From contig NZ_CP019609.1 in the NCBI RefSeq assembly GCF_001998885.1, positions 1,476,001 to 1,540,000 on the forward strand: DNA of 64,000 bases. Direction: 5' to 3'. Origin of the DNA: Vagococcus penaei. GTDB taxonomy: Bacteria > Bacillota > Bacilli > Lactobacillales > Vagococcaceae. Both the position numbers and the translations under genes were made by a program. Shown piece by piece: positions 28,070 to 36,706 of the stretch; positions within the stretch are counted from its first letter, which is position 1, and every line of letters begins with the position of its first letter. The notes beneath the pieces are model-generated. The model was not told the origin of the DNA. It made no database searches and saw nothing but the letters and a program-made list of their open reading frames with translations.

Positions 28070-28612
28070 TTAAAATGATGAGTTAGGTGTACCTAAAAAG
28101 GCTAATTCTTCCACTGTTGATAAACGTCCTAAGATGACATTGCGATGTGGGTAGCGACCAAAACGGTCAATTATAGTTTTATGTTGAATTTCAAAATCAA
28201 GATAAGACTCAAGTCCTGGACTCGCAAAAAGTTTAACGGCTTCTTGGTGAATGATAGGTGATTCTGAATGCATGTATGGCATTAGTAGAAAGGCTAGTTC
28301 ATCAGTAGTCAATTGCTCAGTTTGCTGGGTAGCAACCGCTTCTTGTGCCAAAATTAAGGCCAGTGAATCATAGGCAAAAGCTTGTGGAGTCTGACGAAAC
28401 ATATTACGTGAGAATTGATCAAGAACAATGATTTCAGCTAAGCGCCCATGAATTGTTTGGCGCCAGTTAGCTCCTTCACATTTAGCTAGAGCTTGATGTG
28501 TCTCAAAAAATTGTTGACGAATTTGTTGATCAAAAGCAATATCTTTTTTAAAGCGTTGTTCTGGTGTGGCATCCTTAAACCAAAATGTTAAAACATCTGC
28601 TGGTTGTTGCAT
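28070..28612 (-). CDS. DUF924 family protein
   Basis: 180 residues, soluble, tetratricopeptide-like fold in the family. Characteristic segments are DVLTFWF at the N-terminus, IVLDQFSRNMFRQTPQAFAYD, LPYMHSE-like LLMPYMHSESP, and RFGRYPHRNVILGR near the end. ATG 28612 is preferred over the ATG at 28630 because GAAGG lies about 8 nt before it. DUF924 proteins are widespread and uncharacterised. Monocistronic and convergent with the alpha-glucoside operon. Confidence 0.88.
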   Translation of the reverse strand: MQQPADVLTFWFKDATPEQRFKKDIAFDQQIRQQFFETHQALAKCEGANWRQTIHGRLAEIIVLDQFSRNMFRQTPQAFAYDSLALILAQEAVATQQTEQLTTDELAFLLMPYMHSESPIIHQEAVKLFASPGLESYLDFEIQHKTIIDRFGRYPHRNVILGRLSTVEELAFLGTPNSSF

Positions 28613-28766
28613 CCTAAAACCTTCTTTCATTCAAAGTATTATTTTCATTATTGTACCATTATTTGTGAAGGGCGTAAAAATAAGCGCCCATGAAATTAGT
28701 CATTTATATACTAAGCAAGAGGTAAGAGGCAATAAGCTTAGCTAGTTTTTTTAGGGTGTCTTTTGG

Positions 28767-28802
28767 TATAATAGATTATGTCAGTAATGTAAACGGTCTT
28801 AT
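28767..28802 (+). promoter_or_regulatory. Phosphohexomutase promoter -10 with a downstream cre-like site
   Basis: TATAAT at 28767-28772 with only a weak -35. ATGTAAACGGTCTTAT (28787-28802) matches the cre consensus WTGNAARCGNWWWCAW at 14 of 16. It lies in the early transcribed region, where CcpA would act as a roadblock. Confidence 0.45.
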
Positions 28803-28816
28803 TAGGAGGAGCAAAC

Positions 28817-30319
28817 ATGACGTTAGAAAAATTAAAAAACGGGTCAGATATTCGTGGAATTGCGATTACTACGGAGGAATTTCCAGCAACCTTGACAGCC
28901 ACTGAAGCGAAGCAAATTGGTTTTGGGATTCTAAACTGGTTAACCCAACAGAAAAAGTTACCGTTATCGGGACTTAAATTAGCCATTGGACATGATAGTC
29001 GTTTATCTGCAGATGTGTTGAAAGAAGCCTTGGTTGAGACATGGTTGAAAGCAGGCGTTACTGTCATTGATACCGGATTAGCAACCACACCGGCTATGTT
29101 TATGGCAACCAAGTTTGCTGATTTTGATGTAGATGCAAGTGTGATGATTACAGCGAGTCATTTGCCTTACTACTATAACGGTATTAAAATTTTTACCCGT
29201 GATGGTGGCGCCGAGCATGAAGATATTGATTTTATTATGTCTCATACAGATACTATAAATTTGGAAAATCAATCAGGACAAGTGATTACTCAATCAATTA
29301 TCCCAACTTATGCACAAGATTTAGTGACTAAGATTCAACAGGGAACATCTTTAGAAAAACCTTTAGCAGGATTTCATATTGTTTTAGATGCTGGAAATGG
29401 TGCGGGTGGTTTCTTTGCACCTTTAGTTTTGGAAGCCTTAGGTGCGGATATTACCGGTAGCCAATTTTTAGAACCAGATGGTCATTTTCCAAACCATATG
29501 CCTAATCCGGATAATAAAGAAGCAATGGCTAGCATCCGCCAAGCGGTTTTAGCAAATCAAGCTGATTTAGGTGTTATTTTTGACACAGATGTTGATCGAG
29601 CAGCGGTTGTTGATGCTACTGGAGCTGTCATCAATCGAAATAATCTAATCGCTGTTTTAGCACAAATTATTTTAGTCGATGGTGCCAATCAAACGATTGT
29701 GACTAACTCCCCAACGTCAAGTCATTTGAAAACGTTTATTGAATCTTTAGGAGGCAAACAAGTTCGTTACTTATGTGGCTACCGCAATGTGATTAACAAA
29801 GCGATAGAATTGAATAAACAAGGCATTTCTACACCATTAGCCATTGAAACAAGCGGACATGCAGCTTTCAAGGAAAATTACTTTTTAGACGATGGGGCAT
29901 ATGTGATTGCTAAGATTTTAATGCTACTTCCTAAATTGCGTCAAGAGGGTAAGACATTAAGTGACCTTATTTCAGGGTTAAAACAGCCAGTGGAAACAGA
30001 TGAATACCGTTTTAAAATTAAAACAACGGATGATCGCGCGACAGGACGAGCAATTATTAGTCGATTGGAAGATTTTGTGAATGAAACGCCAGGTTTTACT
30101 GTTGATTTTGATAATGAAGAAGGTATCCGAGTTAATGTCAATGAAACATATGGTTCGGGTTGGTTTTTATTACGCTTAAGTTTACATGAACCGTTATTAG
30201 TCCTACAAGTTGAAAATGATATGTTTGGTAAAAATCATGAAGTGGTTAGTAAATTAGCAACATTCTTTGAAAAGTATGAAACGGAAATCGATAGTCACGC
30301 ATTACAAGCTTTCCGTTAA
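28817..30319 (+). CDS. Phosphomannomutase/phosphoglucomutase family protein
   Basis: 500 residues, alpha-D-phosphohexomutase superfamily. The catalytic phosphoserine loop is TASHLPYYYNGIKIF (about residues 112-126), the metal loop is DTDVDRA (about 256-262), and the sugar-binding loop is ETSGHAAFKENYF. The N-terminus LKNGSDIRGIA matches the superfamily SDIRG start. AGGAGG precedes the ATG. Interconverts hexose 1- and 6-phosphates; mannose or glucose preference cannot be decided from sequence. Proximity to the alpha-glucoside operon would suit a glucose-1-phosphate role, but this is inference. Confidence 0.88.
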   Translation: MTLEKLKNGSDIRGIAITTEEFPATLTATEAKQIGFGILNWLTQQKKLPLSGLKLAIGHDSRLSADVLKEALVETWLKAGVTVIDTGLATTPAMFMATKFADFDVDASVMITASHLPYYYNGIKIFTRDGGAEHEDIDFIMSHTDTINLENQSGQVITQSIIPTYAQDLVTKIQQGTSLEKPLAGFHIVLDAGNGAGGFFAPLVLEALGADITGSQFLEPDGHFPNHMPNPDNKEAMASIRQAVLANQADLGVIFDTDVDRAAVVDATGAVINRNNLIAVLAQIILVDGANQTIVTNSPTSSHLKTFIESLGGKQVRYLCGYRNVINKAIELNKQGISTPLAIETSGHAAFKENYFLDDGAYVIAKILMLLPKLRQEGKTLSDLISGLKQPVETDEYRFKIKTTDDRATGRAIISRLEDFVNETPGFTVDFDNEEGIRVNVNETYGSGWFLLRLSLHEPLLVLQVENDMFGKNHEVVSKLATFFEKYETEIDSHALQAFR

Positions 30320-30355
30320 TTCCGTTAGCTACAAGTGTTGACTATTGAGTCGTAA

Positions 30356-30384
30356 TTGACATTAAATTTGAAGAATGATAGAAT
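30356..30384 (+). promoter_or_regulatory. Promoter of the proS leader
   Basis: TTGACA (30356-30361), 17-nt spacer, TAGAAT (30379-30384). The start site would be near 30391, leaving about 355 nt of leader before proS. Confidence 0.75.
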
Positions 30385-30510
30385 CGAACGTGTGTCATAA
30401 CGGCAAATTAGTCATTAAGTTGATTGATTAGAATAGTTAGTGAATACGGACAATAAATGATTAACCTGAGTAGATTAATAAATGAATAAATTAAATAGCA
30501 CACTTTTGGA
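30385..30510 (+). other. Extra leader between the proS promoter and the T-box
   Basis: About 120 nt, A/T-rich, no open reading frame with a ribosome binding site. GTGTGT near 30391-30397 could pair with GCACAC (30499-30504), which would enclose the stretch. Nothing recognised. Confidence 0.35.
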
Positions 30511-30700
30511 ATAGTAAAGGGTCACTTACCATTGACAGAGAGAAATCATTTGCTGAAAGATTTTAATGTAAGTCCTTGAACCTACCAGATTACTAGGTTA
30601 GATACCTTTATCATCTAAACATAAGTTGTAAAGTAAACTCTACTTTGAAGCAAGGTGGTACCGCCGATTCAGGTCCTTGCATCAAGTAGAGTTTTTTATT
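30511..30700 (+). ncRNA. T-box riboswitch, proline-specific
   Basis: The T-box sequence AAGGTGGTACCGC is at 30652-30664. Stem I can be drawn: TAGTAA (30512-30517) pairs with TTACTA, and ACTTAC (30524-30529) with GTAAGT. The specifier bulge GAACCTACC contains CCT (30581-30583) followed by A, a proline codon matching the downstream ProRS. The terminator stem is AAACTCTACTT (30635-30645) with AAGTAGAGTTT (30684-30694), continued by GCAAGG/CCTTGC and ending in T residues. Uncharged tRNA-Pro(GGN-reading) would stabilise the antiterminator and allow proS expression. Confidence 0.93.
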
Positions 30701-30746
30701 TTTTTTATAGAAAAGTATTGAATTTCAAAAAATAGGAGGCACTAAA

Positions 30747-32192
30747 ATGGCTAAGAAAAATGGTTTTGTGAAGCAAATTACAAGTCGAGATGATGATTTT
30801 GCAAAATGGTATACGGATGTGTGTTTAAAAGCAGAATTATGTGACTATTCAAGTGTGAAAGGGTGTATGGTTGTTCGCCCAACCGGGACAGCATTATGGG
30901 AAAAAATTAAGGAAATTATTGATACTGAGCTAAAATCAACAGGTCATGAAAATGTCTTAATGCCAATGTTTATCCCTGAGAGTTTATTATTAAAAGAAGC
31001 TGAGCACGTTGAAGGCTTTGCACCAGAAGTTGCTTGGGTAACCCAAGGTGGGAACAACGAATTACAAGAACGTTTAGCTGTTCGTCCAACATCTGAAGTG
31101 TTATTCTGTGAACATTTTAAAAAGATTATTCATTCTCACCGTGATTTGCCTGTTTTATATAATCAATGGGTAAGTGTGGTACGTTGGGAGAAAAATACAC
31201 GTCCATTTTTACGTACGACTGAATTTTTCTGGCAAGAGGGTCATACGAGCCATGCTAGTTATGAAGAAGCGGATACTGAAGCGCGTAATATTTTAGATTT
31301 ATATGTACGTGTGTGTCAAGATGTTTTAGCGATTCCAATTGTAACTGGAATTAAATCTGAAAGTGAAAAATTTGCCGGAGCGGATAAAACATATACAAAT
31401 GAAACATTAATGTATGATGGTAAAGCCTTACAAATTGCTACATCGCACAACTTGGGAGACCATTTTGGAAAAGCCTTTGAGATTATGTATACTGACAAAG
31501 AAGGTAAGGAACAATTCGTTAACACAACTTCTTGGGGAATTACGACTCGCTCAATTGGTGGGATGATTATGGTTCATAGTGATGACCGTGGATTAGTCTT
31601 ACCTCCAAGAGTAGCACCAACTCAAGTTATGATTGTCCCAATCGCTCAACACAAAGAAGGCGTTCTTGATAAAGCCTTTGACTTGAAAGCTCAATTAGCA
31701 AGCGATATGACGGTTAAAGTGGACGATAGTGACAAACAACCAGGCTGGAAATTTAGTGAAGCGGAGATGAAGGGTTACCCAATTCGTTTAGAAATTGGAC
31801 CTAAAGATATTGAAGCAGGTCACGTTGTAGCTGTTCGTCGTGACACGTTAGAAAAAGTGACATTACCACTAGACGATAACTTAAATGCGACATTACTTGA
31901 GTTGCTTGACACTATTCATGTGGATATGTTTAACCGTGCCAAAGAAAGACAACAAGAAAAAACACGCGTAGCTCATACTAAAGAAGAATTCAATGAGTTA
32001 ATTGCTGAAGGTGGTTTTGTTTTAGCACCTTGGGCTGGTGATGAAGCAGTTGAAGATATGGTGAAAGAAGAAACTGGTGCAACGACACGTTGTTGGAGTT
32101 TTGAGCACCAAAACGATGATTTAACTGGTGTGAAAGATTTGTGGACTGGTGAAGATGCTAAGTACATGATGCATTGGGCAAGAGCGTATTAA
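30747..32192 (+). CDS. proS: Prolyl-tRNA synthetase, archaeal/eukaryotic type (ProS type 3)
   Basis: Charges tRNA-Pro. 481 residues, lacking the inserted editing domain of the longer bacterial-type ProRS (about 570). Class II motif 2 is EFFWQEGHTSHASYEEADTE, preceded by RPTSEVLFCEHF. Motif 3 lies near GMIMVHSDDRGLVLPPRVAP. The C-terminal extension ends in the conserved WARAY with terminal Tyr, diagnostic of the archaeal/eukaryotic-like group. The C-terminal zinc-type cysteines are mostly absent. TAGGAGG precedes the ATG. The gene is alone behind a proline T-box. A second, bacterial-type proS may exist elsewhere in the genome; not visible here. Confidence 0.95.
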   Translation: MAKKNGFVKQITSRDDDFAKWYTDVCLKAELCDYSSVKGCMVVRPTGTALWEKIKEIIDTELKSTGHENVLMPMFIPESLLLKEAEHVEGFAPEVAWVTQGGNNELQERLAVRPTSEVLFCEHFKKIIHSHRDLPVLYNQWVSVVRWEKNTRPFLRTTEFFWQEGHTSHASYEEADTEARNILDLYVRVCQDVLAIPIVTGIKSESEKFAGADKTYTNETLMYDGKALQIATSHNLGDHFGKAFEIMYTDKEGKEQFVNTTSWGITTRSIGGMIMVHSDDRGLVLPPRVAPTQVMIVPIAQHKEGVLDKAFDLKAQLASDMTVKVDDSDKQPGWKFSEAEMKGYPIRLEIGPKDIEAGHVVAVRRDTLEKVTLPLDDNLNATLLELLDTIHVDMFNRAKERQQEKTRVAHTKEEFNELIAEGGFVLAPWAGDEAVEDMVKEETGATTRCWSFEHQNDDLTGVKDLWTGEDAKYMMHWARAY

Positions 32193-32202
32193 ACTAAATA
32201 AT

Positions 32203-32244
32203 CTAAAAGACGTTCGCTAAATCATTTTAGCGAACGTCTTTTAG
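32203..32244 (+). terminator. Terminator after proS
   Basis: Perfect 18-bp stem: CTAAAAGACGTTCGCTAA (32203-32220) with its reverse complement at 32227-32244, six-base loop. Confidence 0.93.
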
Positions 32245-32298
32245 TTATTAATAAAGATTTTTATTGGTATGATTTTTTGTTTGATATAAAATTTCCAG

Positions 32299-32652
32299 TT
32301 AGCTTTTTTTGTTAAACAGTTGTCTGATTTTATCCTTATTTTGTTTGTATCGTGAATAAGTATAAAATAGACCGGCCAAAATTAGAGCGATGCCATAACC
32401 AAAAAAGCCATGCCAAAATAAAAAGGTATTAAAAATAGCAACGCCAGTTAGAGCGACAAAATAGGCTATATACATACGTAATAACAAGCCATATGTATCC
32501 ATTGAATCAAAATAATGTCCCCATTCCTGGTCAGATAACCCTTGAATTCGTTGTTTTAATTTGAAAAAGGTTGCTAATAAAATGGCACCAATTAACGATG
32601 CTATTTTAATCGATACGATAAAAATAAGTAAAGTTGATAGAATAAAAAACAT
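32299..32652 (-). CDS. Three-helix membrane protein, unknown function
   Basis: 117 residues. Hydrophobic segments are IFIVSIKIASLIGAILLATFF (about 10-30), YIAYFVALTGVAIFNTFLFW (about 61-80), and FGYGIALILAGLFYTY. Between the first two is a conserved-looking loop, IQGLSDQEWGHYFDSMDTYG. The C-terminus is basic. AAGGAG precedes the ATG. It lies 33 nt downstream of a 46-residue membrane protein gene on the same strand. No family recognised. Confidence 0.7.
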   Translation of the reverse strand: MFFILSTLLIFIVSIKIASLIGAILLATFFKLKQRIQGLSDQEWGHYFDSMDTYGLLLRMYIAYFVALTGVAIFNTFLFWHGFFGYGIALILAGLFYTYSRYKQNKDKIRQLFNKKS

Positions 32653-32685
32653 ACAGTCTCCTTTTAAGTACAGTGATTAGTCAGT

Positions 32686-32826
32686 TTATTTGTTGAAAGG
32701 GCTCAACCAAATCCACCAAGCAAAGAGCGCAATTAAACATAAATTGACCAAGGGATTTGGCTTAATGAAGAAAAATAAGAGCAATGCGACAATGATAAAT
32801 GAGACATGAATCATTTTACGTTTCAT
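32686..32826 (-). CDS. Small hydrophobic protein, 46 residues
   Basis: Minus-strand ATG at 32824-32826 with AAAGGGG about 9 nt upstream; stop TAA at 32686-32688. The product starts MKRKMIHVSFIIVALLLFF and has a second hydrophobic stretch LVNLCLIALFAWWIWL, giving two membrane segments around FIKPNP. The gene is followed closely by the 117-residue membrane protein gene. Too short for homology by eye, but the start signal and composition support translation. Confidence 0.65.
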   Translation of the reverse strand: MKRKMIHVSFIIVALLLFFFIKPNPLVNLCLIALFAWWIWLSPFNK

Positions 32827-32966
32827 AATCAGAAGCCCCTTTCGTATTGCTTATTATTTTACCATAAGATAGTTTTTAAAGTGGAGCATACTCCTAAAAG
32901 TCAAACAAATTAGTGATAGAGTGTCGTAATATTGAAAGTCTCTGATTTCTAATGTCTACTAGGCGA

Positions 32967-33836
32967 TTAGTTAGGTGCTAATCGTGAATCGGTCGATACG
33001 TCAATTAATTTTTTCGTAAAGGGATGTTGTAATGATAATTGTTTAGCATGTAGTTGCAGACGTTTCCGTGCGTTTGGACGTGGATGATACAAAGGATCAC
33101 CCATAATCGGATGCCCAATTGCTGCTAAATGAACTCTAATTTGATGGGTCCGACCAGTCTCTAATTGGCATGTCACCCATGAGGTACGAGACATAGTTTG
33201 GTTCACAGTGACGTGTGTGATAGCATGCTGCCCATTTCGTGAATCGACAATACGTTTGCGACGATCATGTCGGTCGCGGCCAATTTTTTTATTAATTGTG
33301 AGCGACGGTGTCGTCAGTTGGCCATCAATTTCAGCTTCATAAAGGCGTGTAATTTCTTTTTTTTCGAGCATTCGTCCAAGTATGGGTAAAACAATCGGAT
33401 TTTTTGCAAATACAATGGCTCCGCTAGTTTCTTTATCCAATCGATGTACGACATAAGGAACTTGATTTTGAGTAACTAAGTAAGCAGCCACATGATTGAA
33501 TAAGGTATCGGTTTCATTTGGTTGGTTAGGATGTGTTTTTACGCCCGCGGGTTTATCGACAATGATAATGTGTTCATCTTCAAATAAAATAGAGACTTTA
33601 TCTGCTTGGCCTAATGAAATAATCGGTTTAGGATAGTCATCATCTTCGAAGTATAGGGTTATTACATCTTTAGCATGTGCGATTTCATGAAACATCACAG
33701 GTTGTTGATTTAAACGGACATTTTTTCGTGTGCGTAAAAAGTGACGGACTTTTCTTGGGATTAGCCACTCGTCTTCAAGTAAAGTTCGTATGGTAGTATC
33801 GGGTTGGTTTTCTGGCAATGAAATAGTTAATTCCAT
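32967..33836 (-). CDS. RluA/RluD-family pseudouridine synthase
   Basis: 289 residues. The N-terminal S4-like region (VRHFLRTRKNVRLNQQPV) is followed by the catalytic core IIVDKPAGVKTHP and the active-site motif HRLDKETSGAIVFAK with catalytic Asp. GRTHQIRVHLAAIGHPIMGDPLY matches the family's TGRTHQIRVH block. AAGGAGG precedes the ATG. Modifies uridines in 23S rRNA or tRNA; the exact target among the RluD, YjbO and YlyB-type paralogues is unclear. Divergent from the PBP gene. Confidence 0.9.
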   Translation of the reverse strand: MELTISLPENQPDTTIRTLLEDEWLIPRKVRHFLRTRKNVRLNQQPVMFHEIAHAKDVITLYFEDDDYPKPIISLGQADKVSILFEDEHIIIVDKPAGVKTHPNQPNETDTLFNHVAAYLVTQNQVPYVVHRLDKETSGAIVFAKNPIVLPILGRMLEKKEITRLYEAEIDGQLTTPSLTINKKIGRDRHDRRKRIVDSRNGQHAITHVTVNQTMSRTSWVTCQLETGRTHQIRVHLAAIGHPIMGDPLYHPRPNARKRLQLHAKQLSLQHPFTKKLIDVSTDSRLAPN

Positions 33837-34029
33837 TAATTTGACCTCCTTTTAATTTATTCAACGATTCTTTATGCTTTTTTTAAAATTGTAACATAGA
33901 AAATTAATAACTTCATGATAAACTAAAGGACGGTTCGGACTTTGGACTCATTTTTATTTGTCAGACCTGTGTTAGAATGAAGTCATTATTTTAACAAGGA
34001 TAATTATAAATACTATTAGAGGAGAGACT

Positions 34030-36183
34030 ATGGACGTTAAAAAAATACTAACTGTTTGTAGAGAGAAGCTAGCGCAAGGTTGGACGTGGTTTAAGCCTCA
34101 TTGGATACGATTTAGAAAGTGGCGTAAACGTATTTGGAAGAAGTTTTATATTAATAAAATTTTACTTTTGTTAGCTCTATCTATTACATTAATTAGCAGT
34201 ATTTATCTGTTTTATTTAGCTAAAACAGCAAATATTGACACGTTAAAAACTGGTTTAGAACAAGTCACAACGATTTATGATCGTGATAATGAAAAAGCTG
34301 GGACGCTTGCTGTTTACGGAGCGAAGGGTAGTTTTGTTCAGATTGACCAAATATCGCCTTATATTAAAGATGCAGTTGTATCAACCGAAGATCGGCGATT
34401 TTATGAGCACCACGGGTACGATGTTAAAGGGATTGCTCGGGCGGCTGTCCGTGGCGTCATTAATCGTAATGCCAGTGGTGGTGGAGGTAGTACAATTACC
34501 CAACAGCTAGCGAAAAACGCGAAGCTGAGCGCTGACCAAACGTTAACAAGGAAGGCCCGTGAGTTATTTCTAGCGATTGAGATTGAAAAAAAATATTCCA
34601 AAGATGAAATTTTAGAAATGTATTTGAATAAAGCCTATTTTGGTAATGGTGTCTGGGGTGTCCAAGATGCGTCACGTAAATACTTTGGTAAAGACGCTAA
34701 AGATGTCACGATTGATGAAGCGGCAGTTTTAGCGGGTATGTTAAAAGGCCCAAGTATCTATAACCCAATTGATCACATGGATAATGCTATTGCTAGACGC
34801 GATACAGTGCTATCAGTAATGGTTGATAATGGAAAATTAGATGAGGCCACAGCGAAACAACTGATGTCTGAACCATTATATGTTAATGATAATTATCAAC
34901 CAGACCACGGTTCTTATCGTTACCCGTCTTATTTTGATGCGGTAATTGATGAAGCCGTTAGAGTGACAAAACTAACGGATGATGAGATTTCTAATGGAGG
35001 ATATAAAATATTCACTTCATTAGATCAACAATATCAACAAGGAATGGATCAAACATTTGCGAATGATAGTTTATTCCCTCAAAATGCAAAAGATGGTGCA
35101 ATTGTTGAAGGGACATCGATAGCCGTCGACCCTAAAACGGGTGGGGTCATGGGTGTGATTGCTGGTCGTGAGTATCAGTATCGAGGGTTTAATCGGGCAT
35201 TGAACTCCAATTTGTCACCGGGCTCAACAATGAAACCATTGTCTGTTTATACATCAGCATTAGAAGCCGGTTATCAGCCAGAAGATATTTTAAAAGATGA
35301 AGCCCTAGATTACTATGATGTACAAAACTATTCACGAACTTACAGTGGTGAAGTTCCAATGTATGATGCCTTAGCTCAGAGTTTAAATGCTCCAGCTGTC
35401 TGGTTACTACATGAAATGGGCATTGACCGTGGTTATAAAAAAGCCGAACAGTTTGGAATTAAATTGGATGAGAAAGACCGTTACTATGGCTTAGCTTTAG
35501 GTGGATTAACTAAAGGAACGACGCCACTTGCTATGGCTAGTGCCTATAGTGTTTTTGCCAATGAAGGAGTGCGGCAAGATCCCCATTTTATAACCCGAAT
35601 TGAAGATCCTACTGGCGCGATTATTTATGAGAATGCGAAATCTAAGTCAACACGTGTAACGACACCAGAAGTTGCTGAGTCAATGACGAGTATGTTGCAG
35701 GGTGTCTTTAGTTCCGGTACGGGGATTGAAGCCAATCCAAGTGGCTTTACGATTGCTGGTAAAACAGGAACGACGGAAAATATTAATGCGGATGGTATGT
35801 CAAAAGACCAATGGATTATTGGTTATACACCAGATGTTGTTGTTGCGACTTGGATTGGATTTGATAAGAGTGGAAAAGATCATTATCTGACGGGGTCAAG
35901 CAGTAGTTTACTTTCTGGAATTTTCAAAGATGAGATGGAACGGATTTTAGCAGCTTCACCAAACACCCCATTTTCAGTTGCTGATGTGAGTCAACAAAAT
36001 AGTGAATCATCTAGTGATGAAAGCACGGATTGGGATGGCTTAGGTAATAAGGTAAAAGATAGTGCCAATAATTTTGGTAATGGCGTCAAAGAAGGTGTCA
36101 ATAAAGTGACTGATGGTATTAAACAAGGTGTTGACCGTGTTGGGGATGTCCTAGATAATTTCTGGGGTCGTTTTTCTCAGTAA
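34030..36183 (+). CDS. Class A penicillin-binding protein (glycosyltransferase-transpeptidase)
   Basis: Polymerises and cross-links peptidoglycan outside the membrane. 717 residues. There is a basic cytoplasmic start, a membrane segment (ILLLLALSITLISSIYLFYL, about 44-65), and a GT51 domain with Glu120 in STEDRRFYEHHG plus GGSTITQQLAKN and ARELFLAIEIEKKYSKDEIL. The transpeptidase domain has S399TMK in SPGSTMKP, the SLN motif QSLNAP, and K578TG in GKTGTTE. The tail carries 11-residue amphipathic repeats (about 670-717). AGAGGAGAG precedes the ATG. Most like the PBP2a/PonA-type group of enterococci; exact orthologue not assigned. Confidence 0.93.
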   Translation: MDVKKILTVCREKLAQGWTWFKPHWIRFRKWRKRIWKKFYINKILLLLALSITLISSIYLFYLAKTANIDTLKTGLEQVTTIYDRDNEKAGTLAVYGAKGSFVQIDQISPYIKDAVVSTEDRRFYEHHGYDVKGIARAAVRGVINRNASGGGGSTITQQLAKNAKLSADQTLTRKARELFLAIEIEKKYSKDEILEMYLNKAYFGNGVWGVQDASRKYFGKDAKDVTIDEAAVLAGMLKGPSIYNPIDHMDNAIARRDTVLSVMVDNGKLDEATAKQLMSEPLYVNDNYQPDHGSYRYPSYFDAVIDEAVRVTKLTDDEISNGGYKIFTSLDQQYQQGMDQTFANDSLFPQNAKDGAIVEGTSIAVDPKTGGVMGVIAGREYQYRGFNRALNSNLSPGSTMKPLSVYTSALEAGYQPEDILKDEALDYYDVQNYSRTYSGEVPMYDALAQSLNAPAVWLLHEMGIDRGYKKAEQFGIKLDEKDRYYGLALGGLTKGTTPLAMASAYSVFANEGVRQDPHFITRIEDPTGAIIYENAKSKSTRVTTPEVAESMTSMLQGVFSSGTGIEANPSGFTIAGKTGTTENINADGMSKDQWIIGYTPDVVVATWIGFDKSGKDHYLTGSSSSLLSGIFKDEMERILAASPNTPFSVADVSQQNSESSSDESTDWDGLGNKVKDSANNFGNGVKEGVNKVTDGIKQGVDRVGDVLDNFWGRFSQ

Positions 36184-36255
36184 TTAATAGGAATTTAAAA
36201 CGAAGCATGTTACAATGAAAACGTAGTATATTTTATGAACAGAAGGAGACTTATC

Positions 36256-36603
36256 ATGACAGTAAATATCTATGATACAGCGAACCAATTAGAAAAAGAA
36301 ATTCGTGAAACAAACGAATATAAGGCATTACAATTAGCCTTTACAGACATGAAAGCTAATAATGCAGTCTTTGATTTATTTAAAGAATTTCAAACACTTC
36401 AAATGACTTTACAACAAAAGCAAATGCAAGGATTAGAAATTACAGAAGAAGACATTACAGCATCACAAGCTATCGCTGAACGCGTCAAAGAATCTGAGTT
36501 AATCCAAGCTTTAATGGAAAAAGAGCAAGCGTTTAGTATGGTTATTAACGATTTAAATCGTATTATCATGACACCAGTTCAAGAATTATACCAAATGGAT
36601 TAA
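36256..36603 (+). CDS. yheA: YheA-like UPF0342 / YlbF-YmcA family protein
   Basis: 115 residues, all helical and acidic. VNIYDTANQLEKEIRETNEY, FDLFKEFQTLQMTLQQKQMQG and FSMVINDLNRIIMTPVQELY are typical of UPF0342. AAGGAG (36243-36248) sets the ATG at 36256; an upstream in-frame ATG has no site. The related YlbF/YmcA proteins act with YaaT on RNase Y in Bacillus. A role in RNA turnover is possible given the YhaM exoribonuclease downstream, but is inference. Confidence 0.88.
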   Translation: MTVNIYDTANQLEKEIRETNEYKALQLAFTDMKANNAVFDLFKEFQTLQMTLQQKQMQGLEITEEDITASQAIAERVKESELIQALMEKEQAFSMVINDLNRIIMTPVQELYQMD

Positions 36604-36614
36604 TTAACCAACTT

Positions 36615-36657
36615 ATAAGGGTGATTAAGTGATAAGCTTACCACCCTTATTTTTTTC
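36615..36657 (+). terminator. Terminator between yheA and yhaO
   Basis: ATAAGGGTG (36615-36623) pairs with CACCCTTAT (36642-36650) and is followed by a T tract. Confidence 0.9.
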
Positions 36658-36706
36658 TAGAAAAATAACCTAAAACTAGGTATGATAAACAGAAAGGAGT
36701 GGTGAC

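Noticed and set aside
30511-30700. Cloverleaf-like tRNA before proS
   Set aside because: The structured region contains the AAGGTGGTACCGC T-box and an overlapping terminator, so it is a leader riboswitch, not a tRNA.
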